From JBLHKE01 sp047619485 (lineage in GTDB: Bacteria > Verrucomicrobiota > Verrucomicrobiia > Verrucomicrobiales > DEV007): a DNA stretch of 5,089 nt. The notes beneath the pieces were generated by a model. It was not told the origin of the DNA and searched no databases. It saw only the letters and a list, made by a program, of their open reading frames with translations. Each line of letters begins with the position of its first letter. The first letter of the stretch is position 1. Below are positions 1-5,089 of this stretch, one piece after another. The position numbers were made by a program, and so were the translations under genes. The stretch covers positions 1 through 5,089 of the forward strand of contig JBLHKE010000590.1 in NCBI GenBank assembly GCA_047619485.1, read 5' to 3'.

Positions 1-1
1 C

Positions 2-88
2 AATGATCTGGCGGGATTCTGGAAAAACGGTTACCCGGAAGTGAAGAAGCAGCTCAAAGGGCGCTACCCGAAACACGAGTGGCGCTGA
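2..88 (+). CDS. hrpB: ATP-dependent helicase HrpB, C-terminal end (partial)
   Basis: Only the last 28 codons and a TGA stop are present; the rest lies left of the window. The frame is open from the left edge and reads NDLAGFWKNGYPEVKKQL, then ends in KGRYPKHEWR. The pattern of FW, then YPEVKK, then GRYPKH close to the terminus is the conserved C-terminal signature of HrpB, a DEAH-box-type ATP-dependent RNA helicase of the cytoplasm. In many HrpB proteins a few residues follow the GRYPKH-x-W motif, so this copy ends very soon after it but is not truncated in the conserved part. The helicase motifs themselves cannot be seen. The gene converges on the minus-strand operon that begins at the right edge. 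The family call rests on a short tail, but the motif is distinctive. Confidence 0.85.
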   Translation, partial: NDLAGFWKNGYPEVKKQLKGRYPKHEWR

Positions 89-161
89 GTTGGGAAGAAA
101 AGCTTGGATTTCAGATTATTTTTTTTCAAAAAGGTGATCGGTTACCATCCGCTTTTCCGAT

Positions 162-411
162 ATGAAATACTCTTTTTAGGGCACCTCCGGAAACCTGCTG
201 TGGAAATGGGGCGCAGAGAAAATTCCCGCTGGCGAGGCGATAAACGCTAAGCTATCTGGTGATAGTTGGCGCTTTAGCAACGAAGACAGCGGGGATTTTA
301 TCAAGCTCCAGCCCGGATGAGGTTTTCGGAGGTGCCCTTTATATCCTCACGATTTCTTGCGTCGCATGTACGATCTCGACCGCTGGTGCCGCTACGGTTC
401 TGGGAATCTGA
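162..411 (+). pseudogene. Small secreted-protein gene remnant split by the MITE-like element
   Basis: As it stands, the ATG at 162 gives only MKYSF before a TAG at 177-179 whose last base is the first base of the inserted element. Joining base 178 directly to base 342, which removes the element and one TTTA copy, keeps the frame open for 28 codons to TGA at 409-411. The joined peptide begins MKYSFYILTISC and ends STAGAATVLGI. It has a lysine at position 2, a hydrophobic core, small residues and an AGA-A site, as expected of a Sec signal peptide. No mature domain follows, because the frame stops 42 bp before the end of the convergent lipoprotein gene. The likely reading is the 5' end of a decayed exported-protein gene. 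No Shine-Dalgarno sequence is present. A chance ORF remains possible, since 28 codons is short. Confidence 0.4.
179..337. mobile_element. MITE-like non-autonomous element, 159 bp, with TTTA target duplication
   Basis: The left end (agggcacctccggaaacc, 178-195) and the right end (ggttttcggaggtgccct, 321-338) are inverted copies that match at 17 of 18 positions. A second pair of inverted segments, 219-231 (aaaattcccgctg) and 287-299 (cagcggggatttt), matches at 12 of 13. A weaker third pair flanks the centre near 241-256 and 261-276. The whole element can therefore fold into one long imperfect hairpin. It is bracketed by TTTA at 175-178 and 338-341, which fits a 4-bp target duplication, although the real one could be TTA or TA nested within it. 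There is no transposase ORF inside, so it would have to be moved in trans by an insertion sequence with similar ends elsewhere in the genome. I do not recognise the family. A REP-type or regulatory palindrome is the alternative, but the direct repeat favours transposition. Confidence 0.72.
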
Positions 412-453
412 ACCGCATCCCTGCTCGGAAGCGATATCGCCGATCGCGTGATC

Positions 454-1113
454 TTATCGGATGAGCTTGCTGCGGATTTCAGTTGGGCCTTGGTCTAGTT
501 TTTTAGGAACGCTGTAGAGCGATCTCAGTAGGCCAGACTTCGGATCGACACCGATCATCAGCGCCGAGACCTTGCTGAACTCCATGAACATCAAGTCGTG
601 GATCTGGTCTCTTTCTGGGGTCAGGCGGAACCAGGTCAATGACGGCGCCTCTTCCAGTTTCTCAGGTGGGTCTGTGTTCTCGACCCTGTATGAGTTGAGG
701 GTGGCGGTGTAGCCATCGATGGCGTCGAGGAACGGCGCCGCCATGCGGATGGCGTACGGCCAGTCCTTGCCGTTCGGCATTGTCGCATCCCGGTTGACCT
801 TGCGATCAGGTTTGCCGGTGACTGAGTAGACGGCCTCGTCCGGGCTGACGACGAATCGTTCGGTTTTCTCTCCAATTTTTAGTTCGTAGATCAGAGTCTT
901 TTTCTGCGGTGCGTAGTCAGCGGTGAATCGCGCTTGTTCGCCAAGGAAACCTTCGATCCGGATCTCGGGGTGGCCGGTGGATGCTCTCTTGCCGAGGGCT
1001 GCAAGCTGCTCGGCTGCAGAGGTCTCCTGGTTCGTCTCCTCGAGAAGACTTTCGGGTTCGCAGCTACAAAGAACGATGGCGAACGAGGTCGCGATTAGGA
1101 GTCGTGGGTTCAT
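454..1113 (-). CDS. Hypothetical lipoprotein, possibly LolA-like fold
   Basis: A 219-residue protein and the last gene of the operon. The N-terminus has a basic residue at R4, a hydrophobic stretch at 5-15 and the lipobox-like LCSC at 15-18, so C18 is the probable lipidated cysteine. Glu at +2 rather than Asp does not suggest the classical inner-membrane retention signal. Residues 19-45 are an acidic, helical linker. Residues 50-205 alternate short beta-like strands, with YELKIGEKTERFVVS at 76-90, LTWFRLTP at 159-166 and MIGVDPKSGLLRSLYSV at 186-202. Such strand patterns, with a '(V)D-x-K-SGL' turn late in the chain, resemble LolA-type or outer-membrane lipoprotein-sorting folds, but this is a weak impression and no family is assigned. 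The ATG at 1113 overlaps the upstream stop in an ATGA arrangement (1110-1113), so translation is probably coupled. There is no Shine-Dalgarno sequence; the leader reads gaacccaaaa. Confidence 0.85.
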   Translation of the reverse strand: MNPRLLIATSFAIVLCSCEPESLLEETNQETSAAEQLAALGKRASTGHPEIRIEGFLGEQARFTADYAPQKKTLIYELKIGEKTERFVVSPDEAVYSVTGKPDRKVNRDATMPNGKDWPYAIRMAAPFLDAIDGYTATLNSYRVENTDPPEKLEEAPSLTWFRLTPERDQIHDLMFMEFSKVSALMIGVDPKSGLLRSLYSVPKKLDQGPTEIRSKLIR

Positions 1114-1742
1114 TTTTGGGTTCGGATCGATTTCCCCGAATAGCTTCCACCGTCGACATGGTTGGCGATGAGGTTGAAGTTGTGGCGGATGGCGCCAGAT
1201 AAGTTGGCGTTGCCGTCACCTGCGTTGCCCGCCAGTCGACCGATGAGGTCCTTGCGTTCCTTGGCTGCCGCGGTGCGTTCGTTCTGCCATTTAAGAATCT
1301 CTTCGTCGAGGCGCGAGAATAGGTCGGTGGCGATCTGGGCGGTCGGGCTGGCAATCTTGCGGCCGGCGGCCTCTGCTTCGTCGCGGGCGTTGCGGTCGAG
1401 TTCGACGATCTTGGTGTCGTAGGTAAGGCTACCGATTTTCACCTTGGCCTGCGCTGCGATCACGTTTCCTGACTGGTCGAAAGTCATCTCGAGGTGGCAG
1501 ACACCGGAGCGGCTGCCGCGCACCTGGCCGATCTTGGTCGTGACGTAGATCCCGCCGTCGACTGTCGGGGTGACGGTTGGCTTGTAGGTTTTGTAGGTCG
1601 TATCGGCGATCGCGTAACTGGCGGTCTTGCGTTTGGAATCCCAGCCGCCGAGCTTTTCACCGAGGCCTTCGGTGTTGAGGTCGATGGCGTTCGCGCTTGA
1701 GAGCGAGAATGCTAATGTGAGTAGGGTAATGGTGTGTTTCAT
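1110..1742 (-). CDS. Hypothetical exported protein
   Basis: A 210-residue protein that I do not recognise. It starts with a clear Sec signal peptide: K2-H3, a hydrophobic core at 5-14, then SSANA with likely cleavage after A19. The mature part has two regions. Residues about 40-113 look beta-rich, with strand-like stretches such as GGIYVTTKIGQV (63-74), CHLEMTFDQSGNVIAAQAKVKI (82-103, with single cysteine C82) and LTYDTKIVEL (106-115). Residues about 117-170 are charged and helical (RNARDEAEAAGRKI, then RLDEEILKWQNERTAAAKERKDLIGRL), possibly a coiled coil. A Gly/Asn/Ser-rich tail follows. It would act in the periplasm or at the outer membrane. The gene starts 22 bp after the porin stop and overlaps the following lipoprotein gene by 4 bp, which suggests the two products are made together and may be partners. 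No Shine-Dalgarno sequence; the leader is A-rich (aaaaaagca). Confidence 0.87.
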   Translation of the reverse strand: MKHTITLLTLAFSLSSANAIDLNTEGLGEKLGGWDSKRKTASYAIADTTYKTYKPTVTPTVDGGIYVTTKIGQVRGSRSGVCHLEMTFDQSGNVIAAQAKVKIGSLTYDTKIVELDRNARDEAEAAGRKIASPTAQIATDLFSRLDEEILKWQNERTAAAKERKDLIGRLAGNAGDGNANLSGAIRHNFNLIANHVDGGSYSGKSIRTQK

Positions 1743-1764
1743 TGCTTTTTTAAAAGGGTTAGAT

Positions 1765-3042
1765 TTAGAAGGACAGGTTGATGCCGCTCAGCCAGGTGAC
1801 TCCGCGGTAGTTCTCGGCGGCGATGTCGATGGACGAGTGATCCTTCATCGCGGCGAATTCGAGGCCGGTCATGAGTTTCACCCTGTGCCCATAGAGGTAG
1901 TAGTTGAGCCCGGCGTAGAACGAGTGGTACTCGTCTCCGCGGATGGTCGAGAGGCTCGGTGCCTGCTGCTCGTAGCGTGGTCGGAGCATGAGCCCGTCGT
2001 TGTCGTCGGTGTCGGCGAAGTGGTAGCGGCCGACGAGCTGGAGTTTGTCCTCCACGAGGAAGATGGCCGGCATAATGGTGGCGCCCCAGACATCGACGTC
2101 GCCGGTGGCATACATGACGTCGGCGGCGAGGCTGAACGGGCCGTTCTCGAGATAGACGCCGGTGGCAACCGCGTGGCGGTAGCCGGCGACCGAGGTGTTG
2201 ATGTCGTCGTCGGCATTGTGGATGTAGTCGAAGTGCCAGAACTCGCGGTCGAGCACGTCTTCCAAGTCGGGGTCGCTGAAGTTGTAGGTGGCGCGGGCGT
2301 GGTAGAAGAGCCCATCGTTGAAGCCGGTGATGCCATCACTCTTCTCGCCTGAGTAGACGCCGAACTCATAGCTCCAGTTGCCTGATTCGGCATTGATGGC
2401 TACGCCGGTGGACTTGGCCGGCATCAGTTGTTCGACCAGCAGCGAGCGCTCAAGGACGGGGAGTTCCCTGGAGTCGGTCGTGTATTCGTAGGAGAATTTC
2501 GGCTTCATCTTGCCGACCGAAAGGCTGAGCCCCTCGGTGATTTGCACGGTGGCGTAGAGGGTGTCGATACCGTGGTAGCCAAAGGAATCGTCTACATTCA
2601 GCGAGAATTCGTCGACGAGGTTCACCTCACCGCTAATCTCGACGTTGTAGAGGAGCTTCATGGTGGCGCCGAGGCGGGCGCGGCGGTTCTCGTGGAGTTC
2701 GGTGTCGCCCTGGTCGGAGTTGATCTCCGCATTGCGCCACTGGTAGTTGCCCTTGAGTTTAAACTCCTGGACCCACGGGTTGTTCTCGTTCTGGTAGATG
2801 AGGGGGATCGACCAGATGCTGTCTAGGACGGGTCTACCGGTGTTGTACGGATCATCGAAACTGACGGCCTTCGATGGGTCACCATTGCCGAATGGTGCGT
2901 CGTTTGGGTCTGCCGGTTCTGCGATCTCGGTGGGGTTGGGTCTGTTTTTGACTGCGTCGAGCGCGGAGAGTTCGTCCTGCGCGAAGACGGTTGGCGAAAG
3001 GGCTAACAAGATTGCTAGTGTGGTTGGTTTGCTTGGTTTCAT
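1765..3042 (-). CDS. OprO/OprP-family (phosphate-selective type) porin
   Basis: A 425-residue outer-membrane beta-barrel porin that probably lets small anions or other solutes through the outer membrane. The signal peptide is 1-21, with cleavage expected after VFA. Residues 22-80 form an unusual acidic and proline-rich extension. The barrel part shows the order expected for the Porin_O_P family: ENRRARLGATMKL at 118-130, in which the RRARLG motif is typical; an aromatic strand IDTLYATVQITEGLSLSVGKMKPKFSYEY at 159-187; then SRELPVLERSLLVEQLMPAKSTGVAI at 191-216, the family's 'SR-x-L-x-x-x-ERS' region leading to a 'GV' strand. Later strands alternate aromatic and polar residues, and the chain ends in phenylalanine (SGINLSF), as BAM substrates do. 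Length is normal for the family. It lies 36 bp after the TPR gene and has an ATG with no Shine-Dalgarno sequence. The family is fairly sure; phosphate specificity is not, because many members carry the name without evidence of selectivity. Confidence 0.88.
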   Translation of the reverse strand: MKPSKPTTLAILLALSPTVFAQDELSALDAVKNRPNPTEIAEPADPNDAPFGNGDPSKAVSFDDPYNTGRPVLDSIWSIPLIYQNENNPWVQEFKLKGNYQWRNAEINSDQGDTELHENRRARLGATMKLLYNVEISGEVNLVDEFSLNVDDSFGYHGIDTLYATVQITEGLSLSVGKMKPKFSYEYTTDSRELPVLERSLLVEQLMPAKSTGVAINAESGNWSYEFGVYSGEKSDGITGFNDGLFYHARATYNFSDPDLEDVLDREFWHFDYIHNADDDINTSVAGYRHAVATGVYLENGPFSLAADVMYATGDVDVWGATIMPAIFLVEDKLQLVGRYHFADTDDNDGLMLRPRYEQQAPSLSTIRGDEYHSFYAGLNYYLYGHRVKLMTGLEFAAMKDHSSIDIAAENYRGVTWLSGINLSF

Positions 3043-3078
3043 GTTCGTGTGTTTTGGATGGTGGAGAGTCTGGTGCGG

Positions 3079-4419
3079 CTAATTGCGCCTGGCTGCGCGT
3101 TCGACCTGGCGGATGTAGCGTTCGAGCCCGTCGCTGGTCTTCAGCTCTTGGGCGCGTCTGAGTTTGGGTAGGGCTTCTGCAGCTTTGCCTCGGCGGACGA
3201 GCATCTGTCCGTAGCGGAGGTTGGCGTCGTAGGCGGTGTCCTCGACCCTCAGGGCGCGGTCGAAGTAAAATTTCGCCTTGGCGAAATCTTCCTGGCGTTC
3301 GTTGTACTGGGCGAGTTCGATGAGGGCGTCGCCATTGAGCGGGTCACGTTCGACGAGTGAGGTGAGGAGGGCTGCTGCCTCTTCGGTCCGATTCTGGGAG
3401 CGCAAGACCTTTGCTCTGATCGTGTCCATGGCCACCGACTGATCGGGGTCGAGCGCCGTGGTGTCGTTGATGGATTGGATGTATTTTTCTGCCTCTGCTA
3501 GAGCCCCGTAGTCGCTTAGGATCTTCGCTGTTTTTAGGGATCGATCAAAATTGTTGCCGTCCGATTTTTCAGACGCTGCGATGAAGGCGCCGAGCGCCGG
3601 GATGAATAAATTCTTGTCGAGGTAGATGTTGCCGAGCAGGTCGAGTGTCCGGTCGGTGGCCTTGTCGAGATGGCGCAGAATTTCAAAATTGGTCGCGGCC
3701 TTCAACGGTTTCTCCATGCCTAGGTAGCAATTGGCTTGGAGGTCGATGTAGTTCGCGTTCTCTGGTTCCTCGGTGATGAGGGCATCGAGCATGGTGGCGG
3801 CCTCGCTGTAATTGTTCTGCGAGGCGAGGGCGTTCACCAGGCCGGTCTTCCAGTCTTTGTTGTCCGGGTCGAGCAGGAACGCTTGGCGGTAGGCCGCTTC
3901 GGCGGCGACAAACTGCTCTTTGTTCATGTAGCAGACCGCGAGCAGGCCAAATGATCGGGCGTCGCTTTCGCCTAGTTGGATCGCTTTCTGCAGCGGTTTG
4001 GTTGCCGCCACGAGGTCGTTTTTCTGCACGTGTAGGAGGGCGAGGTTCTTGTGGGCGCGGCGGAATGGGGGGTGTCGCTCGATCGCCATGTTGAAGGCTT
4101 TCTCCGCGGCGGGGAGGTTGCCCTCTTGGAAATAGAGGCTGCCGAGGATGAAGATTAGCGCTGGGCTGCTCTCGCTATGCAAAGATTGCAAGAGTCGCGC
4201 CGCGGCAGCTTTGCGGTCGGTCTGCATGAGTTCACCGATATCGGCGAGCATCGTATTCTCCTCTTCGGATACCTTGGGTTCGACCTGTGGGAGGGCTCCG
4301 TAGCTACCGACGAAGCTCTTGATGAACTCCGGGTCTTTGAAGAACGACTGGTCTACTTTGATGCCCTGCTGGGCGATCGCAGTAAGAGGTAGGAAAATGA
4401 TTAGTAGGAGTTGTCTCAC
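3079..4419 (-). CDS. Secreted TPR-repeat protein
   Basis: A 446-residue protein with a signal peptide (MRQLLLIIFLPLTAIAQ, likely cleavage after AIA at 16) and a mature part built almost entirely of tetratricopeptide repeats. About nine to ten units can be seen. The clearest are near 88-117 (LGSLYFQEGNLPAAEKAFNMAI), 122-151, 155-186 (AVCYMNKEQFVAAEAAYRQAFLLDPDN), 190-218, 224-252, 258-283, 330-360, 364-392 (LAQYNERQEDFAKAKFYFDRAL) and 398-424. TPR solenoids bind other proteins, so a periplasmic scaffold for envelope partners is inferred. TPR genes following TonB/ExbB/ExbD genes are a recurrent arrangement in several Gram-negative phyla. The start is GTG at 4417-4419, inside TAGTG, so its first base is the last base of the tonB stop codon. 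This fits stop-restart translation. No Shine-Dalgarno sequence is present. The repeat family is certain, the partner unknown. Confidence 0.92.
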   Translation of the reverse strand: MRQLLLIIFLPLTAIAQQGIKVDQSFFKDPEFIKSFVGSYGALPQVEPKVSEEENTMLADIGELMQTDRKAAAARLLQSLHSESSPALIFILGSLYFQEGNLPAAEKAFNMAIERHPPFRRAHKNLALLHVQKNDLVAATKPLQKAIQLGESDARSFGLLAVCYMNKEQFVAAEAAYRQAFLLDPDNKDWKTGLVNALASQNNYSEAATMLDALITEEPENANYIDLQANCYLGMEKPLKAATNFEILRHLDKATDRTLDLLGNIYLDKNLFIPALGAFIAASEKSDGNNFDRSLKTAKILSDYGALAEAEKYIQSINDTTALDPDQSVAMDTIRAKVLRSQNRTEEAAALLTSLVERDPLNGDALIELAQYNERQEDFAKAKFYFDRALRVEDTAYDANLRYGQMLVRRGKAAEALPKLRRAQELKTSDGLERYIRQVERAARRN

Positions 4420-5089
4420 TAGCGCGGTTTGAGTTTAAAATTGATCGGGACGACGAAGCGGCTCTTGACTTTCTTGCCGTTCTTGATGCCCGGTTTGAAT
4501 TTCCATTTCGAGACAGCATCAATGGCTGCCTTGTTGAATTTGGCGTTGGTGGTCTTCTTGACTTTGACCTTGGTGACGAGGCCGCGTTCGTCGACGACGA
4601 ACTCGAGGGTGACATTGCCGGTGGCGCCGGCGCTGCGGAGGTTGGATGGGTAGCGGGGTGGGATCTTCGAAACTGCCTCGGGTTTCTCGTCGAGGTCGTC
4701 GCTGTCAAACAGGTCGCTGACGCCGAGGTCGTCCGAGTCGACGGCGAATGATGCGAGCGACGAATCGATGACGAAGCCGCCGCCGGTGCCGCTGGCGATA
4801 TTCCCGAGGTTGGGCAGCGCGAGGTCGATGCTCGGAGGGGCGTCCTCAGCCATCTCGGGTGGCTCGTCGGGTTCCTCTTCCTCCTCTGGGGGAGGTGGCG
4901 GAGGAGGCGGCGGAGGAGGCGGTGGTGGTGGGGCGAAGTCGGCCTCCTCGATGGATTTGGTGGACTTGGTGATGTTGTCGAGGAGCTGGCTGAGCGGGAT
5001 GAGCATGAACAGGCCGCCGGTGATCACGATGGCGCCGATCATGCCGAAGAATGCGCCGAAGCGACCCTTTTTGACGTTGTAGTAACGTG
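4419..5089 (-). CDS. TonB-like energy transducer (start outside window)
   Basis: The C-terminal 207 residues from the Met at 5042, plus at least 15 upstream codons, are visible. The frame stays open to the right edge and reads RYYNVKKGRFGAFFG before that Met. This is a basic cytoplasmic N-terminus leading into the membrane anchor, so the true start is probably further right and the Met at 5042 is internal. Numbering from that Met, the membrane segment covers about 1-17. Residues 38-52 are 15 consecutive prolines, followed by EEEEEPDEPPE, an acidic stiff linker spanning the periplasm. A Gly/Ser/Asp-rich stretch (72-120) leads to DLDEKPEAVSKIPPRYP. The TonB C-terminal domain runs about 126-205: YPSNLRSAGATGNVTLEF, VVDERGLVTKVKV, and AAIDAVSKWKFKPGIKNGK. 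It would couple the inner-membrane proton gradient, through ExbB/ExbD-type partners, to an outer-membrane protein. The linker lacks the Lys-Pro repeats of E. coli TonB. The stop overlaps the TPR start. Confidence 0.92.
   Translation of the reverse strand, partial: RYYNVKKGRFGAFFGMIGAIVITGGLFMLIPLSQLLDNITKSTKSIEEADFAPPPPPPPPPPPPPPPEEEEEPDEPPEMAEDAPPSIDLALPNLGNIASGTGGGFVIDSSLASFAVDSDDLGVSDLFDSDDLDEKPEAVSKIPPRYPSNLRSAGATGNVTLEFVVDERGLVTKVKVKKTTNAKFNKAAIDAVSKWKFKPGIKNGKKVKSRFVVPINFKLKPR

Larger units (their letters stand above)
89..453. other. Convergent intergenic region with mobile element and gene remnant
   Basis: This 365-bp stretch separates the hrpB tail from the end of the minus-strand operon and has no intact gene. 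Bases 112-178 are AT-rich, including eight T at 119-126. Bases 179-337 are a MITE-like palindrome described separately. Bases 162-178 plus 342-411 are the two halves of an interrupted small ORF, also described separately. Bases 412-453 contain short palindromes (gcgatatcgc at 431-440) that I cannot assign to a function. I found no tRNA-like structure and no convincing rho-independent terminator for either converging transcript. Confidence 0.7.

Noticed and set aside
97..126. Possible hrpB terminator before the eight-T run
   Set aside because: The only stem I find (gaaa/tttc with an 8-base loop) is four A-T-rich pairs and too weak to call.
395..415. Hairpin cggttc/gaaccg after the operon end
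   Set aside because: It has a six-pair stem with a nine-base loop and no T-run on either strand, so it is not a convincing terminator.
366..464. Plus-strand ORF of 33 codons starting MYDLDRWCRYG
   Set aside because: It is short, has no ribosome binding site, overlaps the lipoprotein gene end, and conflicts with the better-supported signal-peptide frame.
1627..2352. Long plus-strand ORF (241 codons) antisense to the porin
   Set aside because: It lies opposite the porin, is made of Val/Glu/Gly-rich sequence typical of the reverse of GC-rich codons, and has no domain or signal. The minus-strand porin explains the region fully.
1878..2393. Minus-strand Ser/Thr/Pro-rich ORF in another frame of the porin
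   Set aside because: It is a frame-shifted reading of the porin with low-complexity composition and no recognisable feature.
3270..3287. Perfect 8-bp inverted repeat (atttcgcc-tt-ggcgaaat)
   Set aside because: It lies inside a TPR unit coding for DFAKAKF, has no T-run or neighbouring start, and is explained by codon choice.
4768..5082. Plus-strand ORF with a glycine run
   Set aside because: The glycine run is the antisense of the proline tract in the TonB-like protein, so this is a shadow frame.

Overview
The window looks like chromosomal DNA from a GC-rich Gram-negative bacterium, most likely a member of the Verrucomicrobiota. The evidence is a TonB-type gene followed directly by a TPR gene, an OprO/OprP-type porin with a long acidic and proline-rich N-terminal extension, outer-membrane and lipoprotein signals, and no Shine-Dalgarno sequences at any visible start. 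The taxonomic call rests on family resemblance recalled without a search and is tentative.

Layout. Bases 2-88 (+) are the last 28 codons of an HrpB-type ATP-dependent helicase. Bases 89-453 hold no intact gene. They carry a 159-bp non-autonomous, MITE-like palindromic element (179-337) with 18-bp near-perfect inverted ends and a TTTA direct repeat. If the element and one TTTA copy are removed on paper, the flanks join into a short ORF that reads as a secretion signal peptide and then stops. This suggests an insertion into the start of a small secreted-protein gene that is now a remnant.

From 454 to the right edge, five genes lie head to tail on the minus strand and are almost certainly one operon. 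In transcription order they are: a TonB-like energy transducer whose start lies outside the window (4419-5089); a secreted TPR-repeat protein (3079-4419, GTG start overlapping the tonB stop by one base); an OprO/OprP-family porin (1765-3042); an unrecognised exported protein (1110-1742); and an unrecognised lipoprotein (454-1113, joined to the previous gene by an ATGA overlap). Gaps are at most 36 bp. The operon and hrpB converge on the intergenic region.

All five operon products are predicted to work in the envelope. The TonB-like protein would be powered by ExbB/ExbD-type partners, which are often encoded just upstream in such operons but are not visible here. The TPR protein is a likely periplasmic scaffold, the porin is the outer-membrane component, and the last two are small periplasmic or lipid-anchored accessory proteins. 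A TonB transducer in one operon with a porin of a class not known to need TonB, plus two orphan exported proteins, is the most interesting biology here. The substrate, possibly phosphate or another anion, cannot be read from the sequence.
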